16,703 bases of DNA from an uncultured Chloroflexota bacterium (GCA_913052545.1 CAJXEF010000025.1:1-16703), one strand, 5' to 3'. Positions 6,916 to 15,103 are shown, numbered from the stretch's first letter. Notes: generated by a model from the letters alone, not told the origin. Made by a program: numbers and translations.

Positions 6916-8085
6916 ATGGCTACGACCCAATATGACATTAGATCTTATTTAAAAGAAGCTAAAGAGTTAGCACGTAAAGTTGAGAAAGTCAGTGACCAAA
7001 TCGACCATGACAGGCAAATTCCCACCGATCTCTCTGATGAAATGGCCGATAAAGGATTTTTCCGTCTGTTGTTACCTCAGTCACTGGGTGGCTCAGAGTT
7101 AAAACATCCTGATTTTCTTCAAATTCTGGAGATCTTCGCGGACGTTGATGGAAGTACAGCATGGTGTATCAATCAAAATAACGTATTTTCTACAAACTCT
7201 CTGCGGATGCCTGAAGATACCGCAAAGGAGATATGGGCCGAGCAACGAGCCGTAGTCACTAACGGTCCACCCACTTCATTATCTCAAGCAATCCCAGTGG
7301 ACGGAGGATATAGGTTAAGTGGGAGATGGAATTTTAGTAGCGGTATGGACCACGCTACCTGGATAGCCGCCATGGCTCCCATTATTGACGGTACCGGACC
7401 TAAGGATGCTTCCAGGGATCGTACCGGGGCACGGATTATGCTTATACCCAAAGACCAAGTTAAGTTTTTAGATTTGTGGCAAGTAAATGGTCTACGTGGG
7501 ACTGCTAGTTTTAGCTACGAAATCGAGGATCTTTATGTGCCAATGGATCACACTTATGATCCTACATGGGCTCCAAGGCACATTACTGGTGTATATGGGA
7601 TACCGACTACTTTATTATTTGCCACTGGGTTTTCAACCGTTGCCTTAGGAGTTGCTCGGTCAAGTCTTGACGCGGCCATATCAATAGCAGGTGAGAAGAT
7701 ACCTGGTAGAAGCAGCAACCTCCTCCAAAGCCAACCTGCTACTCACCGGGTCATAGGAGAAGGTGAGGCTATTTGGAAATCCTCCAAAGCCTTCTTGAGA
7801 CAAAGTGCTTCCGTAGTTTGGGAGAGTGCTTATGAAAAGCAATATTTAACTACTGAAGAACGTATCAACCTGAGGCTAGCCACTACCCATGGGATTAGAA
7901 TGGCAGCACAGGTGGTAGATATGACATATAATCTATGTGGGACCGATGCAATATTCGAGCGGAATCCCATCCAGCGTAAATTCCAGGACATCCACGTTAT
8001 GACGCAGCATACACAGGGGCGTTTTACCAATTACGAAACTGCCGGTCAGTTCTTTTTAGGATTGGAACCTTCAGGGAATTTCTGA
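6916..8085 (+). CDS. acyl-CoA-dehydrogenase-fold flavin monooxygenase (HsaA/DszC-like)
   Basis: A 389-aa protein with the acyl-CoA dehydrogenase fold: N-terminal helices (1-115), a middle beta domain with GGYRLSGRWNFSSGMDHATW (130-149), and a C-terminal four-helix region ending in QRKFQDIHVMTQHTQGRF. The GRWxFxSG signature and the histidine-rich end match the two-component, reduced-flavin-dependent monooxygenases (HsaA, HpaB-related, DszC) rather than beta-oxidation dehydrogenases, whose catalytic Glu is not apparent. It should hydroxylate an aromatic or a sulfur or nitrogen compound using FMNH2 or FADH2 from a separate reductase. A candidate reductase lies at 8562 on the other strand. AAGGAG is six bases before the ATG. 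It is co-transcribed with the esterase at 6086. Confidence 0.87.
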   Translation: MATTQYDIRSYLKEAKELARKVEKVSDQIDHDRQIPTDLSDEMADKGFFRLLLPQSLGGSELKHPDFLQILEIFADVDGSTAWCINQNNVFSTNSLRMPEDTAKEIWAEQRAVVTNGPPTSLSQAIPVDGGYRLSGRWNFSSGMDHATWIAAMAPIIDGTGPKDASRDRTGARIMLIPKDQVKFLDLWQVNGLRGTASFSYEIEDLYVPMDHTYDPTWAPRHITGVYGIPTTLLFATGFSTVALGVARSSLDAAISIAGEKIPGRSSNLLQSQPATHRVIGEGEAIWKSSKAFLRQSASVVWESAYEKQYLTTEERINLRLATTHGIRMAAQVVDMTYNLCGTDAIFERNPIQRKFQDIHVMTQHTQGRFTNYETAGQFFLGLEPSGNF

Positions 8086-8148
8086 TGGATATAAGATCTT
8101 ATCGCCATAAATCTATCGGCATCAAAAAAGGCAGGACTGTAGCTAGTT

Positions 8149-8520
8149 ATGAATAATTCTGGATCCAGTCTGATAATATTAGTATCTCAAGATCTGTTCT
8201 TTCTAGGCAGGATAGATTCCTTGGCTTCTCCCTTGGGATTCGAGGTCAATCGTGCTAACAATGAACAGGATTTCATCAAACAAATCAGCACCAATCACCC
8301 TGCATTAATATTGCTAGACTTAGAATGTGAAGAATCTTTATGGGTCAGTGCGTTAGAACACATTAAGCAAATTGATTTCGACAACCCCGTGATATCCTAC
8401 GGACCACATGAGGCTCTGGACAAGTTCAAAAAGGCAGAATCTCTCGGATCTAATTTGACCCTAAGTAAGGGTCAATTCACCCGAGATTTACCGAATATAT
8501 TAAACGAATTGATGCCTTAA
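8149..8520 (+). CDS. stand-alone degenerate receiver-domain protein
   Basis: A 123-aa single CheY-like domain with no output region. Strand 1 is LIILVSQDLFF (8-18): the usual acidic pair is replaced by Ser13-Gln14, leaving Asp15. The phospho-acceptor position is kept as Asp57 in LILLDLE. The Thr/Ser position falls in VISYGPHEA, and the conserved Lys-Pro is replaced by LSKGQF. Small chlorofloxal-type receiver relatives with a 'DLFF' signature near the start are common in some bacteria, and this resembles them. The divalent-metal pocket is probably impaired, so it may signal without phosphorylation. It starts 63 bases after the flavin monooxygenase and could be in the same transcript. There is no strong ribosome binding site. 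Confidence 0.72.
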   Translation: MNNSGSSLIILVSQDLFFLGRIDSLASPLGFEVNRANNEQDFIKQISTNHPALILLDLECEESLWVSALEHIKQIDFDNPVISYGPHEALDKFKKAESLGSNLTLSKGQFTRDLPNILNELMP

Positions 8521-8533
8521 GCACATGATTAAA

Positions 8534-8546
8534 AGACTCTAAGTCT
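8534..8546 (-). terminator. weak hairpin with T-run after the FMN-reductase gene
   Basis: AGACT (8534-8538) pairs with AGTCT (8542-8546) around a three-base loop. On the minus strand it runs into CTTTTAATC, 16 bases past the reductase stop. The stem is short, so this is a tentative terminator between the converging genes. Confidence 0.3.
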
Positions 8547-8561
8547 CATTAAAACCCGCAT

Positions 8562-9137
8562 CTAACTAGCTAAAGGTTTAGGGCCTTGGATCATAACCTC
8601 TCCTACCAACAGGTGATTCATCCCGTTAACTGAAGAAGCTAATGATTCCAATTGAGTTATAGCTCGTGGGTCAGAAAGCTTTCCCTCTGAAAATTGACTG
8701 GACTTCAAGTAAACTAGGCCAGGGATAGTTTGGGCTCCGAACCAGGCTAAAACCGGTCGTAGTTGTGTATCAACAGATAGATAGTGATGATCCGTAGCAC
8801 CCATTGCTATTAATCCACAAGCCTTTCCTAGAAAGCCTTCAACAGGGACCAAGTCAAATAGATTTTTTAAAGCTCCGGTGAATGTCGCTCTAAAAACAGG
8901 AGTCGCAATCAAAAACATATCCGCCGCTAAAATTCTACCAACAACGTTCTCGGTATCATCCTGATAATCAGCCAACTCCCTACCATCAGCGAACGACACC
9001 TTGAAATCACCTAGATGCATGAGGTCTACTGTAAGGGAATTGTCTTGATCTCCCACGTAATGCAAGGCGTACTTCAGAGCATGGTACAGCCTGCCTGGGT
9101 AAGTCACTGAACCATGTATACCAAGTAAAGTTGCCAA
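8562..9137 (-). CDS. NAD(P)H-dependent FMN reductase (SsuE/MsuE-like)
   Basis: A 191-aa flavodoxin-fold reductase. It supplies reduced FMN to a partner oxygenase. GIHGSVTYPGRL (6-17) is the flavin phosphate loop, with Gly where Ser is common before Arg. ATPVFRATFTGALKNLFDLVP (78-98, with Thr79-Pro80) is the hallmark of the SsuE group, and the stretch from TDHHYL to LRPVLAWFGA (115-134) also fits that group. The start is TTG at 9137. AGGAGAGGA lies about six bases upstream, inside the end of the monooxygenase gene, and only one base separates that gene's stop from this start. The spacing implies translational coupling and a dedicated two-component system. Family and role are well supported; NADH or NADPH preference is not visible. 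Confidence 0.9.
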   Translation of the reverse strand: MATLLGIHGSVTYPGRLYHALKYALHYVGDQDNSLTVDLMHLGDFKVSFADGRELADYQDDTENVVGRILAADMFLIATPVFRATFTGALKNLFDLVPVEGFLGKACGLIAMGATDHHYLSVDTQLRPVLAWFGAQTIPGLVYLKSSQFSEGKLSDPRAITQLESLASSVNGMNHLLVGEVMIQGPKPLAS

Positions 9138-9138
9138 A

Positions 9139-10491
9139 TTAATCCTCTCCTGAAGACTTAGGACCTTGATTGTTTGCTTCTATAAAATTGTTCTTTGGTA
9201 CATCCAACCCTAAATTACCATGTAGAGTGTTTGACTCATAATCCAGACGGAAGAGTTTTCTGTCCTTCAAAATGGGCAAAACATGATCAACGAATTCATT
9301 AAATCCATCTGGTAGAACCGAATTATTCAGCATAAAGCCATCCGCAGCGCCAGCTTCAAACCATTCTTGCATGGTATCAGCTACATGGGAGGGCGTCCCC
9401 AGGAAGGGTGGCTTTGGAGTAGTAGACCTGATCGCCATCTGCCTCAGTGTCAATTTTTCGTCTTTTGCTAACTGTTTTATCCTATCGGTAGCACTTTCCC
9501 AACCGTTCCGGCCATAATCTCCGAGTTCTGGGAAAGCCGAATCTAGTTCGTATTTAGAAAAATCCAAGTCATTGAAATACCTGCCCAGATAATTTAAAGC
9601 ATCATCTATCACTACTAGATTCGCAATTTCTTGATATTTTTCTTCAGCCTCACTGGCAGTACTTCCTATAATAGGAGCAAATCCGGGAAGTATAAGGATA
9701 TCATTCGGGTCTCTACCGTGTGACTTAGCCCTTCGTTTGACATCTTCATAAAAAGCCAAGGCATCTTTGATGGTTGCCTGGCCAGTGAACACCGCGTCGG
9801 CATGGCGAGATGCAAATTCCTTGCCTGCCTCGGACGATCCGGCTTGTATTAAAATTGGTCTGCCCTGAGGTGATCTGGATATATTTAAAGGACCTTGAAC
9901 CGAATAAAACTGTCCTGAATAATTTATCCTATGCATTTTCTCGGGTTCGAAAAATTTCCCCGACCCCTTTTCTCTTACAAAAGCATCGTCTTCCCAAGAA
10001 TCCCATAGCCCTTTAGTGATTTCGACAAATTCGTGCGCCATCTTATAACGCAGATCATGTTCCGGATGGCCTGATCTACTATAATTCAAGGCTGAACCCT
10101 CGAGAGGCGATGTAACAATATTCCAACCGGCTCTGCCACCACTGAGATGATCAATTGATGCAAATTGTCTGGCAACCGTAAAGGGATCACTGTAGGTGGT
10201 TGAAAGCGTTGCAGCCAGACCTATCTGCTTAGTCTCCATTGACAAAGCTGCCAGCAAAGTCAGGGGTTCGAAACGGTTAAGGAAATTGGGATGGGATTTT
10301 TCACTGATATAGAGGCCATCTCCAAAAAAAACGAAATCTAATTTAGAGGTCTCTGCCTTTTTAGTCAAAGCTTTGTAATATTCTAAATTAATCGCTCCAT
10401 CAGAGACCGCATTACGGTGTCTCCAAGAAGCCATGTTGCTTCCGGTTCCGGCCAAGAACGCACCTATATGCATTTTAGTTCGGCTACCCAT
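9139..10491 (-). CDS. NtaA/DmoA-type FMN-dependent monooxygenase (bacterial luciferase-like)
   Basis: A 450-aa oxygenase of the nitrilotriacetate monooxygenase component A/dibenzothiophene-sulfone monooxygenase group. These enzymes use FMNH2 and O2 to cleave C-N or C-S bonds. Conserved blocks: KMHIGAFLAGTG (6-17), FVFFGDGLY (53-61), RFEPLTLLAAL (73-83), LAATLSTTYSDPFTVARQFA (92-111) and DHLSGGRAGWNIVTSP (114-129), then GLWDSWEDDA, GPLNISRSPQGRPILIQAGSSEAG and GTPSHVADTM. All are typical of the family. The frame opens at an ATG at 10515, but that start lacks a ribosome site and adds MTLWRWFE. The ATG at 10491 has GGTGG six bases upstream and is preferred. The adjoining reductase at 9137 is the expected partner. 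The substrate is unknown. Confidence 0.93.
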   Translation of the reverse strand: MGSRTKMHIGAFLAGTGSNMASWRHRNAVSDGAINLEYYKALTKKAETSKLDFVFFGDGLYISEKSHPNFLNRFEPLTLLAALSMETKQIGLAATLSTTYSDPFTVARQFASIDHLSGGRAGWNIVTSPLEGSALNYSRSGHPEHDLRYKMAHEFVEITKGLWDSWEDDAFVREKGSGKFFEPEKMHRINYSGQFYSVQGPLNISRSPQGRPILIQAGSSEAGKEFASRHADAVFTGQATIKDALAFYEDVKRRAKSHGRDPNDILILPGFAPIIGSTASEAEEKYQEIANLVVIDDALNYLGRYFNDLDFSKYELDSAFPELGDYGRNGWESATDRIKQLAKDEKLTLRQMAIRSTTPKPPFLGTPSHVADTMQEWFEAGAADGFMLNNSVLPDGFNEFVDHVLPILKDRKLFRLDYESNTLHGNLGLDVPKNNFIEANNQGPKSSGED

Positions 10492-10556
10492 CTCAAACCA
10501 CCGCCATAGCGTCATAGAATGATAAATTTTTCCAATAGTACCTAGCTGCCACGGAA

Positions 10557-11564
10557 TTAAGGGTTGAATCCATTAAATACTTCTGCCAACAACTTGTATG
10601 ACGTCAATCGTTTATTAAAATCCCCAATAGTTGTAACTATAACGAACTCATCAACATCATAATGATGGCTAACATCGTTAAGTTTCTGCTCAATCGTTTT
10701 CTTTGATCCATGAAGAACAGCAGGAGGTTGAACCGTTACAATATATTCTTCATTAACCTGTCTCCCAAATTCATGAGCTGCTTCCTCAGATCTCACTGTA
10801 AAAGATCTCCCGTCTTTCAACTCTATCCGAACTACTTTTATATCTGACGCCAACAGAGCTGCCTCTTTTTCAGTATCGGCAACAACTACAGGTAAGGCTA
10901 ACATTACTTGAGACTCATTATCTGACGATGATTTGAACTTGCTCCTATAATTTCCCAGGGATTCCGACATCACCTTTTCATCGTTGTTTAGGAACAAAGC
11001 GAACACATATGGCAAACCCAATTCAGCAGCCAATTCAGCACTATTTGCGGTTGTACCCAGCATGAATATGTCTGCAGGATTAGGAGGTAAGGGACTGGCC
11101 TGTAAACCGTATAAGTTACTATCGGGAGACAAATTGTCATTCAAGAATTGACCCAGCTGAACCATTTTTTGACTTAACGAATCTCGATTAGTCGAAGGCG
11201 CTGGTTGAAGTGCACTAGTAGATTGCGGAAGTCCACCAGGACCGCCACCAATGCCAAGATCTACTCTACCCGGCGCCAATGTAGCAAGAACATTAAAATT
11301 TTCCGCTACCTTATACGGACTATAATGCTGGAGCATGACGCCCCCGGATCCTACTTTGATAGTTGATGTTTTGGCTAACAGATGGGAGATTAAAACTTCG
11401 GGAGAAGAACTCATTAAGCGATTAGAGCCGTGATGTTCTGCCACCCAAAATCTATGGTAACCCCATTCCTCCGCCATTTGAGCAAGATGTATAGTGTTTC
11501 TTAAAGCGGCAGAACTGGTTTCGGTTTCGTTAGCTGGACTTTGATCTAAAACACTTAGTCTCAA
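10557..11564 (-). CDS. luciferase-like flavin oxidoreductase, MsnO8/YvbT group
   Basis: A 335-aa single-domain LLM-class flavoprotein. LSVLDQSPANE at the N-terminus, GYHRFWVAEHHG (35-46), SSSPEVLISHL (52-62), GSGGVMLQHYSPYKVAENF (72-90) and PGRVDLGIGGGPG (98-110) are the signature blocks of the MsnO8-like subgroup (COG2141). The start is TTG: an in-frame TAA lies directly before it and the conserved LSVLDQSP begins at residue 3, so no earlier start is possible. GGGA is nine bases upstream. It uses FMN or F420; the group cannot be separated by eye, though FMN is more likely here. It is upstream of the NtaA-type gene with a gap of about 65 bases, probably in the same transcript, and its promoter region holds a dyad. 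Confidence 0.9.
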   Translation of the reverse strand: MRLSVLDQSPANETETSSAALRNTIHLAQMAEEWGYHRFWVAEHHGSNRLMSSSPEVLISHLLAKTSTIKVGSGGVMLQHYSPYKVAENFNVLATLAPGRVDLGIGGGPGGLPQSTSALQPAPSTNRDSLSQKMVQLGQFLNDNLSPDSNLYGLQASPLPPNPADIFMLGTTANSAELAAELGLPYVFALFLNNDEKVMSESLGNYRSKFKSSSDNESQVMLALPVVVADTEKEAALLASDIKVVRIELKDGRSFTVRSEEAAHEFGRQVNEEYIVTVQPPAVLHGSKKTIEQKLNDVSHHYDVDEFVIVTTIGDFNKRLTSYKLLAEVFNGFNP

Positions 11565-11592
11565 TTAGTCATATCCCACAAGAGTTCTAACC

Positions 11593-11606
11593 GGGCCCTT
11601 AGGCCC
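11593..11606 (-). other. GC-rich hairpin in the leader of the luciferase-like gene
   Basis: GGGCC (11593-11597) and GGCCC (11602-11606) pair around a four-base loop. It would lie in the 5' leader of the leftward gene, between the predicted start of transcription near 11620 and the TTG at 11564. It might affect elongation or RNA stability; no T-run follows. Confidence 0.35.
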
Positions 11607-11617
11607 ATTATTGGAAT

Positions 11618-11635
11618 GTGTATGGGATTATACAC
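11618..11635 (-). promoter_or_regulatory. TATAAT -10 box inside an 18-bp palindrome (promoter/operator)
   Basis: GTGTAT (11618-11623) and ATACAC (11630-11635) are perfect inverted arms with a six-base spacer. On the minus strand a perfect TATAAT lies at 11632-11627, overlapping one arm; the -35 is poor (TGGCGA, 17 bases upstream). The position suits the promoter of the leftward luciferase-like gene, and the symmetry suits a TetR- or GntR-type repressor operator that covers the -10. Confidence 0.5.
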
Positions 11636-11675
11636 CCGGCGGCCTATGTCGCCATTGGATAGATTCCGATGTTCC

Positions 11676-11704
11676 TTGACCCTGAGAAAGCTAACTGCTA
11701 GGCT
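11676..11704 (+). promoter_or_regulatory. weak promoter candidate for the phosphodiesterase gene
   Basis: TTGACC at 11676-11681 matches five of six -35 bases. It is followed after 17 bases by TAGGCT at 11699-11704, a poor -10. The gene starts 42 bases downstream. Confidence 0.25.
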
Positions 11705-11745
11705 TCGAAAGTCCAGAAATACATCACTATTTACTATGAGATTTA

Positions 11746-12219
11746 ATGCGAGTTGGAGTTATATCTGACACACATGGCTATATGGATCCAAGAGCCCTGC
11801 TATTGCTGGAAGGAGTTGGGCACATCCTTCACGCGGGTGATATCGGTAATTACTCAATAATATCGGAATTAGAACAACTCGCTCCTGTTACCAAAGTCAG
11901 AGGGAACGTTGACAGAGAAGGACAGTCGGCTCTCTGCCCAGAGGTAGAAATTTTGGAACTAGGTGGCTTCAAAATATACCTTACTCATGAACTCAAGCCA
12001 CCCAAGAGTGTACAAGATCCGATATTGCATGACTTCCAATCAGAGGATTTCAAAATAGTCATTTATGGCCACAGCCATATAGCTTACCAACAAACGTGGA
12101 ACGACATTCTATTTTTTAATCCAGGTGCCGCAGGTAAAAGGAGATTCAAAGTAATCCCATCTATCGGTTTATTAGTCCTAAAAGAATCGATTGTCGATTC
12201 AGAAATAGTCACTCTATAA
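11746..12219 (+). CDS. YfcE/MJ0936-family metallophosphodiesterase
   Basis: A 157-aa calcineurin-like phosphoesterase of the small MJ0936/YfcE family, which hydrolyses phosphodiesters with two metal ions. All five metal motifs are present: SDTHG with Asp8 and His10; HAGDIG with Asp32; RGNVD with Asn54; LTHE with His81, where the family usually has HG; and YGHSH with His109 and His111. FNPGAAG near residue 125 is also typical. The length is normal. The physiological substrate of this family is generally unknown. The ATG has only a weak ribosome site. The nitroreductase follows after 41 bases on the same strand and may share the transcript, although it has its own strong Shine-Dalgarno. Confidence 0.92.
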   Translation: MRVGVISDTHGYMDPRALLLLEGVGHILHAGDIGNYSIISELEQLAPVTKVRGNVDREGQSALCPEVEILELGGFKIYLTHELKPPKSVQDPILHDFQSEDFKIVIYGHSHIAYQQTWNDILFFNPGAAGKRRFKVIPSIGLLVLKESIVDSEIVTL

Positions 12220-12260
12220 ATAGTATATGAGCGTCTTAACAAATTAAGGAGACATAAAAC

Positions 12261-12770
12261 ATGGAAGTTTTTGAATGTATCAGAGGACGTCGAACAATCA
12301 GAGAATACAAAAGTGATCCTATACCTGAAGACGTTTTAGAGAAAATATTGCAGGCAGGCAGATGGTCGCCAAGTTCAAGTAATTCTCAACCTTGGCATTT
12401 TGTAGTCGTTCAAGATCCCAGTACTCTCTCTGAATTAGGGAGAATTGCTACACAAGGATCTTTCATAAGCGATGCGCCGTTGGCAATAGTCATTGTGATG
12501 GAAAACGCTCCCAGACCCCAATTAGATGCCGGAAGAGCCATACAACAAATGGAACTAGTCGCATGGTCAGAAGGCCTAGGCACATGCTTTGTCGGAGTCC
12601 GCATCGAAGAACAACAAATAGCGGTAAAAGAGCTTCTCAATATTCCGTCAGATCTTGAATTGATCACCATAATGCCTTATGGATATAGACCAACCTCGAT
12701 CAACCGAACAGGCACTCCTCGTAAAGATTTAGCAGATATGGTTCATCGCGAAAAATTTGGTATTCACTAA
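12261..12770 (+). CDS. nitroreductase-family FMN oxidoreductase
   Basis: A 169-aa member of the nitroreductase superfamily, at the short end of its range. RGRRTIREYKSDPIP (8-22) carries the Arg residues that bind FMN phosphate. WSPSSSNSQPWHFVVV (35-50) is the FMN/substrate loop, DAGRAIQQMEL (89-99) is the dimer helix, and GLGTCFVG (105-112) and MPYGYRP (138-144) complete the fold. It probably reduces nitro compounds, quinones or flavins using NAD(P)H; some relatives act in dehalogenation or cofactor synthesis. AAGGAG lies about eleven bases before the ATG. It converges with the methyltransferase gene, with only 20 bases between the two stops and no visible terminator. Confidence 0.9.
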   Translation: MEVFECIRGRRTIREYKSDPIPEDVLEKILQAGRWSPSSSNSQPWHFVVVQDPSTLSELGRIATQGSFISDAPLAIVIVMENAPRPQLDAGRAIQQMELVAWSEGLGTCFVGVRIEEQQIAVKELLNIPSDLELITIMPYGYRPTSINRTGTPRKDLADMVHREKFGIH

Positions 12771-12790
12771 AATCCCCATGCAAGCCACGC

Positions 12791-13543
12791 CTATAGTTTG
12801 GTGGTTACCATGTAAAGCCAAGAAGATCCCCTTCCGAATAGTTCAAAATCAATAGACCCGAACGCCTGATGGCTACCAAAGCCGGCTGAGTACAACAATT
12901 CCGAAATCTCCTTAAATGTGTACAATCGAAGAGACAAATGTTTAGTTTCAACCAGACCATCCCGGATGAACGTCCAATCGGATTCAACGCGGCTATTTAG
13001 ATAATCGAACCGTCTTTCTTCCAGAACGATTAAATCACCAACTTGCCACCACTCTTTATCTTGGGATTCTATCTCAGGCACACGTGTTTCGACTAATGGT
13101 GTATCTAATATAAACTGTGCTCCAGATTTCAATGATTTTGAAATCGCTTTCAAAACCTCGGCATTAGTTACATCATCAAAGTAACCGAAACTATTCCACC
13201 AACAAAACGCTCCATCAAATTTGTCGGGAAATTGGATATCCCTCATATCATGGCAGACCCAATTGATCGTACCTTGAGATACAGGTGCCGAATCAGATGC
13301 GTGTTTTATAAGCTTTTCTCCGAAATCGAGACCGGTCATGTTGTATCCACGGGTGGCTAAGACGGATGACAGGCGCCCTCCGCCACATGGAATATCTAAA
13401 ATGCTAGAATGCCTGTCTAGTCCAAGCGAAGACTCTATAAAATCCGCTTCCAATTCTGTCTCGAGTTCGTCTCTCGAGTACTTAATAAAGTCAAGGCACA
13501 GGCCTGAAAAGAATTCGGGCCACCAATTATCATCAGTCGTCAT
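12791..13543 (-). CDS. class I SAM-dependent methyltransferase
   Basis: A 250-aa Rossmann-fold methyltransferase (Methyltransf_25/11 type). The SAM loop is ILDIPCGGGRLS (48-59), with Cys in the common hhDxxCGxG variant. The ribose-binding acid is Asp73 in TGLDFGEKLI. CHDMRDIQF gives motif III, and GAFCWWNSFGYFDD is the post-II region seen in a family of uncharacterised small-molecule methyltransferases. The C-terminal beta strands (about 175-250) probably form the substrate lid. The substrate is unknown. The ATG at 13543 has AGG and CAGG just upstream. It lies 72 bases after the aminotransferase gene on the same strand and may be its operon partner. Confidence 0.87.
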   Translation of the reverse strand: MTTDDNWWPEFFSGLCLDFIKYSRDELETELEADFIESSLGLDRHSSILDIPCGGGRLSSVLATRGYNMTGLDFGEKLIKHASDSAPVSQGTINWVCHDMRDIQFPDKFDGAFCWWNSFGYFDDVTNAEVLKAISKSLKSGAQFILDTPLVETRVPEIESQDKEWWQVGDLIVLEERRFDYLNSRVESDWTFIRDGLVETKHLSLRLYTFKEISELLYSAGFGSHQAFGSIDFELFGRGSSWLYMVTTKL

Positions 13544-13615
13544 CCTGAGTTCCTAGTTGGTCGAAATATCAAGAGAGTCATGTTACCAATAATCCAACCA
13601 CGTTTCTCGAAAGTT

Positions 13616-14992
13616 TTAATTTTGTAAATCTTGAGAGACCTGATCGAAACCTTTATCTAAAGCCGCGACAATCTCGTCTATTTCTCCCGTAGTCACGCAA
13701 AGAGGAGGCATAATATTCATCATATCTCCGCCTCTTAGCAGAATCCCCTGGTCTGAGAAAGCCTGGGTAAGCCTTGAGGCCAGTTCAGCTTCTGGCGGAA
13801 AATATTCCTTAGTTTGGCGATCCTTAACAACCTCTAATCCACAGAATAAACCCAGGCCCCTAACATCTCCTATGATTGCATGCTTTTCCTTTAATTCCTC
13901 CAGCCCATCCAAAAGATATCTACCCATTCTCGCGGAATTATCTGCTAAGCATTCTCGTTCCATGATTTCTAAGTTTTTTAACGACGCAGCTGCCGCAACA
14001 GGATGTCCTCCGAACGTAATTACGTGCCGGAAAGCAGCTTTTTGACTACCAACGAACGAATCAGCAATTGATTTTCTCAAAATAGCTCCGCCCATGGGGA
14101 TATAACCACTAGTAATCCCCTTAGCAACTGTCATAATATCGGGCGTGATACCCCAGTGTTCACAGGCAAACATTTTCCCCGTCCGCCCAAAACCAGTTAT
14201 CACCTCATCTGCTATCAATAGACAACCGTATTTGTCACATATCTCTCTTAGCCTAGGCCAGTAATTTGGAGCCGGAACAATCGCACCTAGAGGACTAGAT
14301 ACAGGCTCTGCCACTACGGCTGCAACAGTTTCTGGCCCTTGAAACAAGATCATTTCCTCAACCGCGTTAACGCAACGTTCCGCGCAATCCTCGGGAGTCT
14401 CTCCCCCAAGTTCACATCTGTAGGGGTTTGGCTGAGGGACATGGAAACACCCTGCTAACAATGGTTCATAATCAACTTTAGGGAAATGGGATGAACTTCC
14501 CAATGCTAGGGCTCCAAAAGTAGCTCCGTGGTAAGACCCTTTTCTGCTAATGAATTTTATTCTCGAGGATTCCCCCATCCGCTTAAAATAAGCTCTAGTC
14601 AGCTTCATAGCCGTTTCCACTGCCTCAGAGCCTCCACTTGTAAAGAAGCAGCGGGAGAGATCTCCTGGGGTTATAGAGGCAATTTTTTCCGCCAATCTTA
14701 CCGCCGGTTCTGTCGTCGTTCCAAGTGGCATATACGTAAGTTTTAGCATCTGTTCATAAGCTGCATCAGCGATCTCAGTACGACCATAGCCCACGTTTTT
14801 CAACCAGAGACCCGACATGGCATCGATATATGTGTTTCCTAAAGCATCCGTCACCTGGCAACCCTTGCCTTCGACGAAAATTTGAGGTTCTCCTTTTTCC
14901 GCCATATCACTTGGCTCTCTGAGATAAACCCACAGATGCTCTAATGCTGAATCCTGTAGATCTTTGACCTCAGCTTCTGAATAAATAGTCAT
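13616..14992 (-). CDS. class III (omega) aminotransferase, PLP-dependent
   Basis: A 458-aa class III aminotransferase, full length. It moves an amino group from an omega-amino acid, beta-alanine, GABA, polyamine or taurine-like donor to pyruvate or a similar keto acid. DAMSGLWLKNVGYG (57-70) is the substrate-side entrance. TSGGSEAVETAMK (118-130) and SYHGAT (153-158) bind the PLP phosphate and ring. Asp262 in ADEVITGFGRTGKMF contacts the pyridine nitrogen. Lys291 in VAKGITSGYIPMGG forms the Schiff base, and TFGGHPVAAAA follows. The frame extends to a TTG at 15016, but ATG at 14992 has GGAG seven bases upstream and is chosen. It is divergent from the M20 amidohydrolase, which suggests shared use of nitrogen compounds. 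Confidence 0.95.
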   Translation of the reverse strand: MTIYSEAEVKDLQDSALEHLWVYLREPSDMAEKGEPQIFVEGKGCQVTDALGNTYIDAMSGLWLKNVGYGRTEIADAAYEQMLKLTYMPLGTTTEPAVRLAEKIASITPGDLSRCFFTSGGSEAVETAMKLTRAYFKRMGESSRIKFISRKGSYHGATFGALALGSSSHFPKVDYEPLLAGCFHVPQPNPYRCELGGETPEDCAERCVNAVEEMILFQGPETVAAVVAEPVSSPLGAIVPAPNYWPRLREICDKYGCLLIADEVITGFGRTGKMFACEHWGITPDIMTVAKGITSGYIPMGGAILRKSIADSFVGSQKAAFRHVITFGGHPVAAAASLKNLEIMERECLADNSARMGRYLLDGLEELKEKHAIIGDVRGLGLFCGLEVVKDRQTKEYFPPEAELASRLTQAFSDQGILLRGGDMMNIMPPLCVTTGEIDEIVAALDKGFDQVSQDLQN

Positions 14993-15103
14993 ATTTACAC
15001 TCCAATTATCGGGCAACTAAAAAGATAGTTTGTACCCAAAGTCAGTAATAGTAGAACCAATCAAGCCACAATAACAGATGGTCTCTATAGCATCAAGGAA
15101 GCC

